From Chondrus crispus (lineage: Eukaryota; Rhodophyta; Florideophyceae; Gigartinales; Gigartinaceae): a stretch of DNA of 64,000 bases. The stretch is from the NCBI RefSeq assembly GCF_000350225.1, contig NW_005179143.1:1-64000 (forward strand). Reading direction: 5' to 3'. Shown piece after piece: positions 9,054-17,274 of this stretch. The stretch's first letter is position 1. Each line of letters starts with the position of its first letter. The notes under the pieces are model-generated. The model was not told where the DNA came from. It ran no database searches and saw only the letters and a list, made by a program, of their open reading frames with translations. Both the position numbers and the translations under genes were made by a program.

Positions 9054-10382
9054 CTACGCGTCCTCCCCGGCTTCCCCCGTCAGCAGCAAGTCCTCGCGGG
9101 TTTCGTCCGCGGCTTGCGCCACGTGGTCTTCAGTAGGGCCGGGGTGTGGCTCCTCTACCACGTTGATGCCCGCGGGGGCCGTCTGACGCTGGTTTCGCCA
9201 AGCGGACGGCCCCTGGCGGTTGAACGGGGATCCCGGGCGGAGGCCCTGCCGGATGCGTAGCTTCTGGTAGTTGGCCTCTCGCGCCTCCAGAAGCTTGGCC
9301 CGCAGGCCCGCATCGGCAACGACGGGACACTCCTCCTGTCGGTGCGTGATGTCAAGGCAGAAACGGCACGGCGGCGGACCAGGGAACCTGTTGACGGAGA
9401 ACCGGACGCGTGGGTCCTGTCCTTGCCTCCCGTACGGTACTGTGCGCACACCGCCCGGGTTGGCGGGCGGAGCCGGGGCGCCCGCCGTCGAGGCTGCCGG
9501 TGACGGATAGTAACTCGTCGGTGGCGAGCTCATCGAGGTTGGCGTGGCGGTTTGGTCCGTCACGGCCAGGATTGCTTCTTCAGCAAACCCCCCGGCCGTC
9601 GGGATGTCGGATGCCGACTCAATCGACAGCACGGGCCTCGTCCTTGCGGTGCGGTCGAATCTCCTGGCTGCACCGGGCGGCTCTCGATGCGCCATGGCTG
9701 ACATTCCCTGTCGCCGGGAAGCCCGATTAGTTTCCCCGATCGCTTGCGTATTGCGAGAGACGGATTGGTAGTCCACATCCGGGTGCGTGGCGAGGTGATT
9801 ACGAACCTGCGCGCACGTGGCGGGCAGTAACCCCTCGACGAACAGGGACTTCAACCGTCTGTCGGAGAATACCGTACCGCAGCGGAGTGCCTTGTCCCAG
9901 AGGTGGTTACTGTAGACGTCCTCCGTCATGTTTGAACTCTGACGGAAGGAGGTCACATCCCCAACCGCTTCGGAAATTACCTCGTCGGTAGCATAGGTAC
10001 GCAACAGAAAGTTGACCACCTGCGGGTATGTCCGGAGCAGCTCGCGCCGCTCCACGTCAACGGCCATGGTGTTTCCATTGAGACGGGACTGGAGTTAGGC
10101 GTGAGCCTGCCCGGTCAAGTAGAATTGGAAGCACCACACGGCGGCTCCTTCGGTAATCCCGTTGTGGTCGCACGCCATCTTGAGGCGGGCGAGGAATCCC
10201 AATACGGCGATCGGATCCTGACCGCTGAACGTGTGGGACCTCATCTGCACGTCCAGTTTTTTCCGGTAACGGTTAATGTGCCGCGCTACTGTGGAGTCGT
10301 AGCGCGAGCTACGCCGTTCCAGGCGGTAGGTCTTGTAGTTGACGGCCTTGGTAAACAGGTCATTGAGGGGCCTGATTACCAT
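9054..10382 (-). pseudogene. gypsy-1 Gag capsid and nucleocapsid
   Basis: Capsid-type Gag. The first segment (10095-10382) has the Retrotrans_gag pattern SGQDPIAVLGFLARLKMACD ... GAAVWCFQFYLTGQA. After an in-frame TAA (10095-10097) the same frame continues with the capsid C-terminal part (LLRTYATDEVISEAVGDV...RLKSLFVEGLLP) and a nucleocapsid knuckle CRFCLDITHRQEECP (C-x2-C-x4-H-x4-C). The segment's first ATG overlaps the stop of the upstream ORF (ATGGTAA at 10376-10382), so reinitiation is conceivable. The TAA interrupts the capsid and is more likely a mutation. The frame ends at 9054 next to the protease frame. Confidence 0.78.
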
Positions 10383-11497
10383 GGGTCGTCGCTCGTCGGG
10401 GCAGCCCGGCGGTGTCTGCTCGAGCGACGACGCTCCTCATCCGACTCGGTGTGGTCGTCTTCCGAGTCCGACGGGTCGTGCCGGTGACGGTCTCGGCTTC
10501 TATCGCGGCGTGCCCTGTGGCCCCGCCTGCGAGAGTCTTCCGAACCGCATGGGTCATCATCGGAGGGGTATCCTCCATCTCCGGCATCGCGGTATCGCCC
10601 GTGGCGTGCTTCGCGGTTATCGCGGTATCGCCAGCGGCGTCCCTCGCGGTCTTCATCCGTCCTGTGACAGGGGTCTTCTGCGTCGGAATACCGGGTGTAT
10701 TCCGCTTCGGTCCTGTGCGTGCCGGGTGCACGTCTTCTGCTCAACCGGTACGGGTCCCGATTCTCTGTCTCGGGGAGCCCCAGGTGGTTGTCTGTCCCGC
10801 GGGGGTCGCCCGTACCGGCAAGTATGGGGAGGACATTTTCTGTGGTCCTCCCTGTAGCACCGTGAACGATTGGGAGATAGATGGCTCTGCCTTCCGGGTG
10901 AGGGTCCATCCTATCAATCCCGGGTACGGCGCCGATCGGATCAGCGATATTAAAGCTTGAGCCCGGAACGGTTTCACGGCGCGGCGCCGGCAGCGGTACC
11001 GCGCCTCCCGTTTCTGTAAATGTCGTGGCCAGGCGGATGGCCACGGCGGAGCTAATAGCTCCCTTTAGAGCCAATGCGGTCGGAGATTCTTCCTTCTCCG
11101 CGGCGAGCGCTGCCACCACCTCGTCGCGTACGAGGGGGGCGATCTTCTCGTCCAGCAGGGCGCGGAGCGCGGTGTCCGCATGCTCCGCCACCAGTCTTGG
11201 TGCCGTTCGGTCGAGGCAAACCTGGACGACCTGAGGTAATTCCTCAGCGAGGAAATCCTCCATCCAGGTTTGCAGTCGCGGGAGTAACGTGTCGTACAGT
11301 ATTTGTACGCGGTTTCCCCCACCAGCCGGTAGCCCGGCGGTGGTGTCCGAAACGGAAGGGGTCTTCTGGCTCCTGGTAAACGGCGGGCGTAGCAGGGCTT
11401 CCGGATTGTCGATCCAGGGGCGCTGTGCGCCTCTGCCACTGCGGGTACTTGCTCGCCCGGAGGCGGTATCTTCTCCGGCGGAATCCGCACCGTTCAT
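10376..11497 (-). CDS. gypsy-1 Gag N-terminal region
   Basis: 373-residue ORF with a true ATG (11497) soon after the primer-binding site. The N-terminal half has helical segments (VQILYDTLLPRLQTWMEDFL) and the C-terminal 150 residues are an extreme Arg/Asp/Ser-rich stretch (RRRGHRARRDRSRDRHRH), as in nucleic-acid-binding Gag linkers. The stop overlaps the ATG of the capsid-bearing ORF (ATGGTAA), which lies in another frame. Either the full-length Gag was originally one frame, or the two are made separately by termination-reinitiation. Positionally this is the 5' part of gag. Confidence 0.65.
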   Translation of the reverse strand: MNGADSAGEDTASGRASTRSGRGAQRPWIDNPEALLRPPFTRSQKTPSVSDTTAGLPAGGGNRVQILYDTLLPRLQTWMEDFLAEELPQVVQVCLDRTAPRLVAEHADTALRALLDEKIAPLVRDEVVAALAAEKEESPTALALKGAISSAVAIRLATTFTETGGAVPLPAPRRETVPGSSFNIADPIGAVPGIDRMDPHPEGRAIYLPIVHGATGRTTENVLPILAGTGDPRGTDNHLGLPETENRDPYRLSRRRAPGTHRTEAEYTRYSDAEDPCHRTDEDREGRRWRYRDNREARHGRYRDAGDGGYPSDDDPCGSEDSRRRGHRARRDRSRDRHRHDPSDSEDDHTESDEERRRSSRHRRAAPTSDDPW

Positions 11498-11603
11498 CGT
11501 CGATGATCACTGGCGATCGACGCGGTGATTTTCGACCTCTTTCAATCCGATTGGTAGTTGCTCGCGCTGGCGATCCAGTGCGGCCTCAACCTCTGTAGTT
11601 ATA

Positions 11604-11621
11604 CCCTCCACAAGAGTACCA
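11604..11621 (-). other. gypsy-1 primer-binding site candidate
   Basis: Three bases inside the 5' LTR the minus strand reads TGGTACTCTTGTGGAGGG. It starts with TGG as expected for complementarity to a tRNA 3' CCA end. The primer tRNA was not identified. Confidence 0.55.
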
Positions 11622-11624
11622 AAA

Positions 11625-12217
11625 TGTGGCATAACTACCCACGTCCCGACCACTCGGAAACGAGGGGGGATTAGTGTGAGGGAGCGCCCGACGCGGGGTA
11701 CCCACGCGAGCGCGGACCGATCCGAAGAACTCGTAAAGAGGGAAGGCACACGTGGCCAGTGACGCGCAGCTGAGTGGAGGTGCTATAACCACACAGCCGG
11801 TCACGGGTTAGAGGCCTGAGACTTAGAGGTAAAACCGGACGGAGTTAGCAAAAAGCCGTTAAGGGAAGGGAGACGAGTCTCCCCCCGTTTACTGGAACGG
11901 GGCAGGTGCCCCCGGTCTTAACCCGTAAGTGGGACGCCAGGACACCTGTCCCGCTACAGTAGCTGTTACATACTGTATACCAGCTCCTGTACTAAATTGG
12001 CTAATTTGTGCCATTAATCACTAATTGCTAATTACCTACCGGACGGGTCGCACACGTGTGCCCGTGGCCACGACCGGCGCCAACTGTTATGCTACGTGTA
12101 CGCCGTGGAGGTACTACTGTGGTTTCAGAGGGCGCGTGCACGATTACTACATTAGTAACCGCCCGTCCAGACGGTTCTCATCTCCTACCCGGGGTTGTGG
12201 TGTGGAATTGTACCACA
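11625..12217 (-). repeat. gypsy-1 5' LTR
   Basis: 593 bp, starting TGTGGCATAAC and ending TTGTACCACA on the plus strand; about 97% identical by eye to 416-1008. It lies upstream of gag in the element's orientation. Confidence 0.9.
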
Positions 12218-12222
12218 TGATG
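12218..12222. repeat. Target-site duplication (right) of gypsy-1, TGATG
   Basis: Matches 411-415. The copia gag reading frame (LDYI then TSHKNIRTR) is seamless when one copy is removed. Confidence 0.9.
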
Positions 12223-12611
12223 TAATCAAGCATAGGCGTGCCTGGTCGGAGAGTTGTTTCTCGGGCAAGAGCAGTCAGGATGTAAGGTGCGTTGCTGGGG
12301 TTGGCAGTAGTGATCTCGTGCAGGCGGTTGCAGAGGTCATGCGGTGGGAGGGTGAGATCACTTTTGGCCACGAGGGAACGAACTTCTTCGGAGAGGCTGT
12401 GAAAAATCAATGCCAGAACAAGGCGTTTCATGCGTGTGAAGGGGCGGAGGTCGTTGGGATCGGTTGGTGGGGGCGGATTACTGTCCAGGTGGTGGTCATA
12501 GTCTTGGACAGATGCTACGAGGACAAAGTTGTTGTGCCAATAGCTGTAGTTTGTGAGTGTGAGCTGCGTGACGGATAGACGCGGGCTGTCATGGGAGGAG
12601 GACGGTTCCAT
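12223..12611 (-). pseudogene. Ty1/copia-type gag, 5' half (outer host element)
   Basis: From ATG 12611 the frame reads a copia Gag N-terminal domain: LTLTNYSYWHNNFVLVASV, DHHLDSNPPPP, RLVLALIFHSLSEEVRSLV, LCNRLHEI. This is the UBN2/Retrotran_gag pattern in which a Tyr-x-x-Trp motif is followed by a helical capsid domain. At codon 130 it is interrupted by gypsy-1 and resumes at 410. An in-frame ATG at 13214 would add about 200 Pro-rich residues, but these are unlike Gag and probably lie in the leader or LTR. The rest of this element lies left of the window. Confidence 0.7.
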
Positions 12612-13544
12612 GGTGGATGCGGGGACAGCTGGTGAGGGGAAATATGTGAGGGAAAGGAGGGGAGTCTCAGGGGGAGGAACGGTTGGTGTGTGGGAGGGGT
12701 GGATCGGCCGGGGGCCGGATGGGGTGTTTGTGTGATTGATGATCGGCCGTGGGCCGGTTGGGGTGCTTGTGTGAGGTGATGATCGGCCGTGGGCCGGTTG
12801 GATGAGGGTTGATGGAAAGGGGATGAGGGGGGTGGGCAGTGGAAGCGGAAAAGGAAAAGGGCCTATAAACTGTAGGAGAGACTCAAGACCTTGGTCGTGT
12901 TTACTGAGGGAAGGAGCGACGACGGTGTTAAATACCGTGTAGGGGCTATGTACACGTGTAAGATACGACACCGTCTCCTTCACGGACACTGCCGCATCGT
13001 TCTTATACCACACTGAAAACGGAGCTGCAATGCCGAAACGCATGAAGCCCCAGGAGAGTGGCAGTGGTACACAGCACATCTTTTTGATTCCCTCTTTTGA
13101 AACTTCTTTATCTGCTCTAGTGATAACCAAGTCCCCTATTTCGCGCACCCTACATACAGTATCTCTGAAATGTACACTCTCCGCATTGAAGTAAAACTTC
13201 AAATCACACCTCATCCATGACTATCGATGAACGCCTTCCCCCCCCCCCCCCTCCCGTCGTGCTCCTTTCTCGATTAAACCGCCCGTTTTCATCCAGAAAC
13301 CGACCCCATCCCAACATCCCTACTGTACAATACCACCATCACCGGCACCTCAAATACGTTGTCCTGCATCACGGTACCAGAGAGCTGCTTGCTCGACAAA
13401 CGCTCCAGAAGCATCGCACATGTACATGTAGCGGTGGAGCAAGCCCCTGAATCCCTACAACTCTATCTTCCGCATCACGAGTGGCTTGTATGCAGAACGC
13501 TTGGATGCATTTCAATGTGCCTCTGCCTCGCACTGCATCAACCC
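12612..13544. other. Copia leader region and spacer
   Basis: Upstream of the copia gag. It holds a 40-bp tandem repeat (see separate entry), a TTTATAGG motif near 12860, and a poly-C/T run at 13239-13253. I could not delimit an LTR. No convincing gene. Confidence 0.4.
12700..12802. repeat. About 40-bp tandem repeat (GATCGGCCGTGGGCCGGTTGG)
   Basis: GATCGGCCG.GGGCCGG recurs at about 12702, 12741 and 12781 with intervening GGGTGCTTGTGTGAGGTGAT-type sequence: two full units and one partial unit. Confidence 0.75.
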
Positions 13545-14062
13545 AATACATGCACATGCACTCCGCACATGAAGACAGTTTCTGAAAAAGTTGGATACTA
13601 CTGAGGGCGAACTTTTAATGTTATGGGCGCTTGAGATGGTTCTGGTGACGCTGTGTGGCAGCGTCTCCTTCGGAACGCACGCAGGCGACCCTGCTTTTCG
13701 ACGGACGCACGGAGGTGACCGGTCTTCTGCTTCAGACACGCGGCGGTGTCCTCCTCAAAGTCTTCTGATTGCCCGGATGCAGCAGTTTTCCGACGCGCGT
13801 CGGCATCATCTCCGACGGATGCGTGCTGCTAATGCGAGCGAGCGAGCGGTATGGAGAATTATGAAGAAAAGAATAGAACCATGTCTTCACTTTGATCAGG
13901 CCGCAGTTCCGTTATGTGTGCCGGCAGCTTGCAATGGGGAGTTGCTCAGCCAGGGCGCCAGCCCTGGGCGCTTCCTGAAACTATTTTTGTAGTATCTAAG
14001 TCTAAGTCGGTGAAGTATCTGCCGGTATCGCAGTATCTTGCTGGAGACGGTTGTGGCGCGTC
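13545..14062 (+). repeat. Dispersed repeat R, copy 1 (with degraded reading frame)
   Basis: Closely related to 24712-25164 and 57468-57920. Shared landmarks are GCACATGAAGA.AGTTTCTG, ACTACTGAGGGCGAACTTTT and GAGCGAGCGAGCG. Copy 1 has about 50 bp extra after GTTGCTCAGCCAG and a one-base indel near 13757 relative to the others. A frame encoding RRMRAANASERA..RIMKKRI is conserved across copies. Function unknown; possibly part of a transposon or an old gene fragment. Confidence 0.7.
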
Positions 14063-14301
14063 ACGGCCGCCGGCCCTTGTTTCCGCGCCGCCGTGCGCCA
14101 CGGTGAGACGCGGCGCGGCGAGCTGCTGCGCGCCCACACGTGTGGCCGTGCACCGCTGTACGCGCGCCCTCCGCCACGTGCCCGCGCGCGCGGGCGCATG
14201 CTCTCCGCGCCACGCGGCCACGTAGTACAGATGCGCCGCGTGTCCACGTGCGCGCGCGCTCGGCTCCGCGCGTCCACGCCGCTGCTTTGCGAGGCGCGAC
14301 T

Positions 14302-14353
14302 TGCATCCAGGCTGTGCATCCAGATTGTGCATCCAGATTGTGCATCCAGATAC
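14302..14353 (+). repeat. 13-bp tandem repeat (TGCATCCAGATTG)x4
   Basis: Four tandem 13-bp units upstream of the spondin gene, conserved at 41476-41527. Confidence 0.85.
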
Positions 14354-14720
14354 AGATTGTAAAGCTTTGCGGTACGCCAGCCCCGCCCCCTTGACGCGTG
14401 CAAATATCCCCAACCGCCCAGATATTTGGCCCAACCGCCCCGCCCCTCACCACAGATCTCCCCCCCCTCCCCCCACTGCCCTTCACCACAAACCGTCCCC
14501 CCGTCCCCCACCGCCCCGCCCCAAGCCCCGCCGCCCTACTCGCCGCCGCCCTTTCTCCCCCCGGCGCCTCCGCGCGAGAAACGCTGCGCGCCCCTGCTGC
14601 CGCCGGCTTCGTGGCGCGCCTTCGCCGGCAGACACCCTGCCGCGCCCGTACGCCGCGGGCGATGCGGGCGGCGGGGTGAGACGCCGCCTCCCGCGAGGGC
14701 TCGCCTCCGTTCGCTTCGGC

Positions 14721-14727
14721 ATAAATA
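14721..14727 (+). promoter_or_regulatory. TATA-like box of spondin-domain gene 1 (ATAAATA)
   Basis: ATAAATA in a GC-rich, CpG-rich context, 95 bp before the candidate start; identical at 41895-41901. CACGTG-type motifs lie further upstream (14140-14260). Confidence 0.55.
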
Positions 14728-14815
14728 CCGCCGCGCGCGGCGCGGTACAGACGAAACCTCTGATCCGCCACACACCAACCCCGCAGCCGTCCGCACCGCC
14801 CCCCCACCTCCTGCA

Positions 14816-15490
14816 TTGTCGCCGCGCTTCCTCGTCGCCCTCTTGGGGCTGTGCACGCTGTGCGCGGCGTCGTTCCCGGCGTGCCGCGGCAACGCGAGCT
14901 ACGACGTGACGTTCATCAACTTTTTATCGCCGGCCGTGTTCGGCACGCGCATCCCTTCCTCCGGGCTGGATTTCGCGCCGCTGACGGCCGTCACGCACTC
15001 CAACCGCGTGTCGCTGCTCACCGTGCGCGGCTTCGCGTCGCCGGAGGTCGAGGCGATCGCGGAGACGGGCAACAACACCGGTATACTCGCGGCCGCGCGC
15101 GCGCTGCGCGGCAAGGGCACGCACTCCGTCGTCGCCGCGGACGGGCCGACGCTGGCGGGCAACGCCACGACGCTCCGAGTGTCCGTCAACTGCGCAAACC
15201 CGTTCCTGACCGCGCTCGCTATGATCGCGCCCTCGCCGGACTGGATCGTGCAGATCAGCAACCGCAACCTGTTCAGCACGCGGAGCGGGGCGTTCGTGCC
15301 CAGCGCGGCGGGCTTCCTCGTCGCGTATGACGCGGGCACAGATAGCGGAAGCGAGTTTACGGACCCGGGTGACGCTAGCTTGGACGAGCCGACCGTGCCG
15401 CCGCAGAACATCGCGCCGCTCGTGGAGGACGTCACGGATAGGTTTGATGGAAGCATTGTTGGCAAGTACATTGTTAAGAGGGTCGCATAA
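14816..15490 (+). CDS. Secreted spondin_N-domain protein, copy 1 (no ATG start)
   Basis: The frame encodes a signal-peptide-like start (SPRFLVALLGLCTLCAASF) and then a spondin_N domain: YDVTFINFLSPAVFGTRIP, FAPLTAVTHSNRVSLLTVRG, MIAPSPDWIVQISNRNLF and AYDAGTDSGSEFTDP. These match the family's conserved 'APSPDW' and 'YDAGTDSG' signatures. Spondin_N is an extracellular calcium-binding beta-sandwich found in matrix and adhesion proteins; here a secreted or wall protein of about 224 aa is likely. No in-frame ATG precedes the signal peptide. A TTG at 14816 sits where Met is expected, and the frame is open upstream to about 14426 without ATG. Either non-AUG initiation, an upstream exon, or loss of the start. 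The second copy at 41990 is the same. Confidence 0.75.
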   Translation: MSPRFLVALLGLCTLCAASFPACRGNASYDVTFINFLSPAVFGTRIPSSGLDFAPLTAVTHSNRVSLLTVRGFASPEVEAIAETGNNTGILAAARALRGKGTHSVVAADGPTLAGNATTLRVSVNCANPFLTALAMIAPSPDWIVQISNRNLFSTRSGAFVPSAAGFLVAYDAGTDSGSEFTDPGDASLDEPTVPPQNIAPLVEDVTDRFDGSIVGKYIVKRVA

Positions 15491-15606
15491 CTTGTTAACG
15501 TACGGCTTTTGTTAAAATAGTTTTGGGTAGTTGCTATGAATATGACTGCCATAGTCATATTTATGGACATGCAATACTGAGCTTGTTGCATGTCACTTGC
15601 TGCTTG

Positions 15607-15681
15607 CTCAACTTGTCCAGATTGTTACTGACTCAACCTGTCCAAATGGTTAGTGACTCAACTTGTCCAAATAGCTACAGA
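15607..15681 (+). repeat. 25-bp tandem repeat (CTCAACTTGTCCAAATNGTTA)x3
   Basis: Three consecutive 25-bp units, each starting CTCAAC.TGTCC; conserved at 42781-42855. Confidence 0.85.
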
Positions 15682-16857
15682 CACCTTACGTGTCGTATGA
15701 AGCTAACCAAGTTAAGAAATGCTCTAGCCTAGTAAAGAGTATATAACCAACTCTGAATGACTGTCCCCATTGAATAAAAAGACAACCGAGTACCCGTTCT
15801 ACTCCGTTCACAGTACCTGTTCTCGTCCTCGCTCTGCTCTGCTCTCGCCCTCGCTCTGCTCCGCTCTGCTCTACCCTGCTCTGTCCCTGCCCGTCCTGCC
15901 TCACAGTTATCAATCGCTCTGTACGTCTGACGTCGTCTGCCCCCGTTACGCATATCTCTCTTAGTTGTGCGTTTGTTGCTGGCTCGCTGCTCGTAGACGT
16001 CGGCGGAGGTGGGCGTTGACGCTGACGGATTGACTACCTCGCTCCCTGAGAGGGGCTCCTCCCCGCAGCGCGATGCGACCTGGCACGTCTGCGAGACGGG
16101 CATGGCGGGGTGTCGCCGGGCAATGGGTAGTGGCGGCATGCCCAATTGATGAATGAATTCGTTCACACGTATGCGTACGAAACGTGTACGGAGAGATAGC
16201 AATGCAACGGACGTGTCGGCTTTGGTGCCTTGTCACATCCTTGCTGCTCCGTTCCACCGCCTCCGCCCCGCGCACACACATCTTTTCTCCACCAAGAATC
16301 GGCACGGCGTGGCCTCTCCAGCTTGATGTCAAGCTGTCAACAGCGTGGTACAGTACAAGCTGTACAAGACGGCAACTTTACGGTGGGTACAAGTAAAGTT
16401 GTACGGTGGGTACAAGTAAAGTTGTACCCAAGCCCTGCGCTTCCAATTAGTTGGAGAAATTCCCCCGCCGCGGCGACAGGCACCGTCTCCGACCCTTGCG
16501 CTGCGCTTCTGCACCCAATCGCTGCGTCGCTTGCCCCCGCACTGCTTCGCCAACGACTGGAGTGCACCCGGAAAACCATGCCCTCCACGTCTCTCTCGAC
16601 GCCGCTGCGAGGCAACCGCTTCGAGGCAACTGCTTCGGGGCAACTGAGAACCTTCGCGTACAGCTGACACCGCGCCAGCGTGAGAGCAATCTGTCCAGCG
16701 CCTACGGTAAATTTACTGCACTTTCGATGCCGCCCCCGCCGCCAGCAATACCAAGCCCGCTGTACCGTGCGTACGCGCCCGCGTCCCCCTGGCGGAGCCG
16801 CTCCGCCCGTCCACGTCATCGGCGGCCCCTTGCGCCCGCCTTGCATGTCTGTCGTTT

Positions 16858-17075
16858 GTGTCAGTTTTATTTTCACTAATCAAGGGGGGGCCGATGCCAT
16901 ATCATAGGGCAGGCTTCAAAGACTCACACTTGGGCGGGACAAGATAAGGCCGCGCCATGATAAGGCATGCGGGCGAGGGTGGCTGAGGCAACGCTTGACC
17001 ATATGGCATAACTAAGACGCTGAGAGAGACGAGACTTTGCAGTACCAAAGGTGGTACCGGTGCGGTCTGTCGTTT
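16858..17075. repeat. 218-bp presence/absence segment flanked by TCTGTCGTTT
   Basis: In unit 1 TCTGTCGTTT occurs at 16848-16857 and again at 17066-17075. Unit 2 has a single TCTGTCGTTT and lacks the intervening bases. This is a typical microhomology deletion in unit 2 or a duplication-type gain in unit 1. Confidence 0.8.
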
Positions 17076-17115
17076 TCCCCTTGCCCAACCAATGGACTCG
17101 CCCCCAGTTTTAATA

Positions 17116-17163
17116 CCTGTCCCGAAGACACAGTCCCGAAGACACAGTCCCGAAGACACAGTC
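17116..17163 (+). repeat. 16-bp repeat (CCCGAAGACACAGTCC), 3 copies in unit 1
   Basis: Three copies just 5' of the tRNA gene; only one at the equivalent place in unit 2. Confidence 0.8.
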
Positions 17164-17176
17164 TTCCCATCACATT

Positions 17177-17260
17177 GGGTTCGTAGTTCAGCGGTTTGAC
17201 GCGCGGTAGAGCAATCGACTGCAGATCGATAGGTCGCGTGTTCGACTCACGCCGGACCCT
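17177..17260 (+). tRNA. tRNA-Cys (GCA) with 12-nt D-loop insertion, copy 1
   Basis: Cloverleaf by hand: acceptor GGGTTCG/CGGACCC (one T-G pair), discriminator T as usual for tRNA-Cys, anticodon stem ATCGA/TCGAT with loop CTGCAGA (anticodon GCA at 17221-17223), T-arm GCGTG-TTCGACT-CACGC. The D-arm GTTC/GAGC has a 19-nt loop. Removing TTTGACGCGCGG (17195-17206) leaves the ordinary loop AGCGGTA. The insertion lies between the A box (TAGTTCAGCGG) and the B box (TGTTCGACTCA). Cyanidioschyzon, another red alga, has tRNA introns at D-loop positions, so this may be an ectopic intron. Copy 1 has GTTC (a G-U pair) in the D-stem where copy 2 has GCTC. Confidence 0.85.
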
Positions 17261-17269
17261 CTAACTCTC

Positions 17270-17274
17270 TTTTT
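17270..17274 (+). terminator. RNA polymerase III terminator TTTTT
   Basis: Five T residues 9 bases after the tRNA 3' end. Confidence 0.75.

Larger units (their letters stand above)
416..12217 (-). mobile_element. gypsy-1: Ty3/gypsy LTR retrotransposon with chromodomain, decayed
   Basis: An 11.8 kb element bounded by two 593-bp LTRs in direct orientation, each beginning TGTGG and ending CCACA, with a 5-bp target duplication. Coding is on the minus strand in the order gag, protease, RT, RNase H, integrase, chromodomain, which is the Ty3/gypsy (chromovirus) order. About 3.3 kb between pol and the 3' LTR has no sense-strand pol homology and carries antisense ORFs instead. Several lesions break the frame: a gag TAA, an RT/RNase H nonsense codon and integrase frameshifts. 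By eye the LTRs differ at about 18 of 593 positions, so the insertion is of moderate age. It sits inside a copia-type gag. Confidence 0.93.
15491..17176. other. Intergenic region between spondin 1 and tRNA-Cys 1
   Basis: No convincing protein gene. It holds three 25-bp repeats (15607-15681), a TATATAA box at about 15738 with AATAAA at about 15773, a CTCTGCT microsatellite (about 15826-15885), a doubled ACGGTGGGTACAAGTAAAGTTGT (16380-16426) that is single in unit 2, a 218-bp segment absent from unit 2 (16858-17075) and a 16-bp repeat (17116-17163). The 15540-15960 part could be a degraded LTR, not provable here. Confidence 0.5.

Noticed and set aside
9054-9120. Slippery heptamer at the gypsy-1 gag-protease overlap
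   Set aside because: The overlap contains GGGGGAA but not in a phase that fits X XXY YYZ; no canonical site was found.
14061-14816. Minus-strand frames of 160-250 codons upstream of the spondin gene
   Set aside because: Very high GC with Arg/Ala/Gly-rich composition typical of chance frames; they overlap the promoter region and have no domain. Same at 41271-41990.
15733-15960. TATATAA plus AATAAA arrangement as a complete LTR
   Set aside because: It looks LTR-like, but neither paired ends nor a target duplication could be found, so it is described only as spacer.
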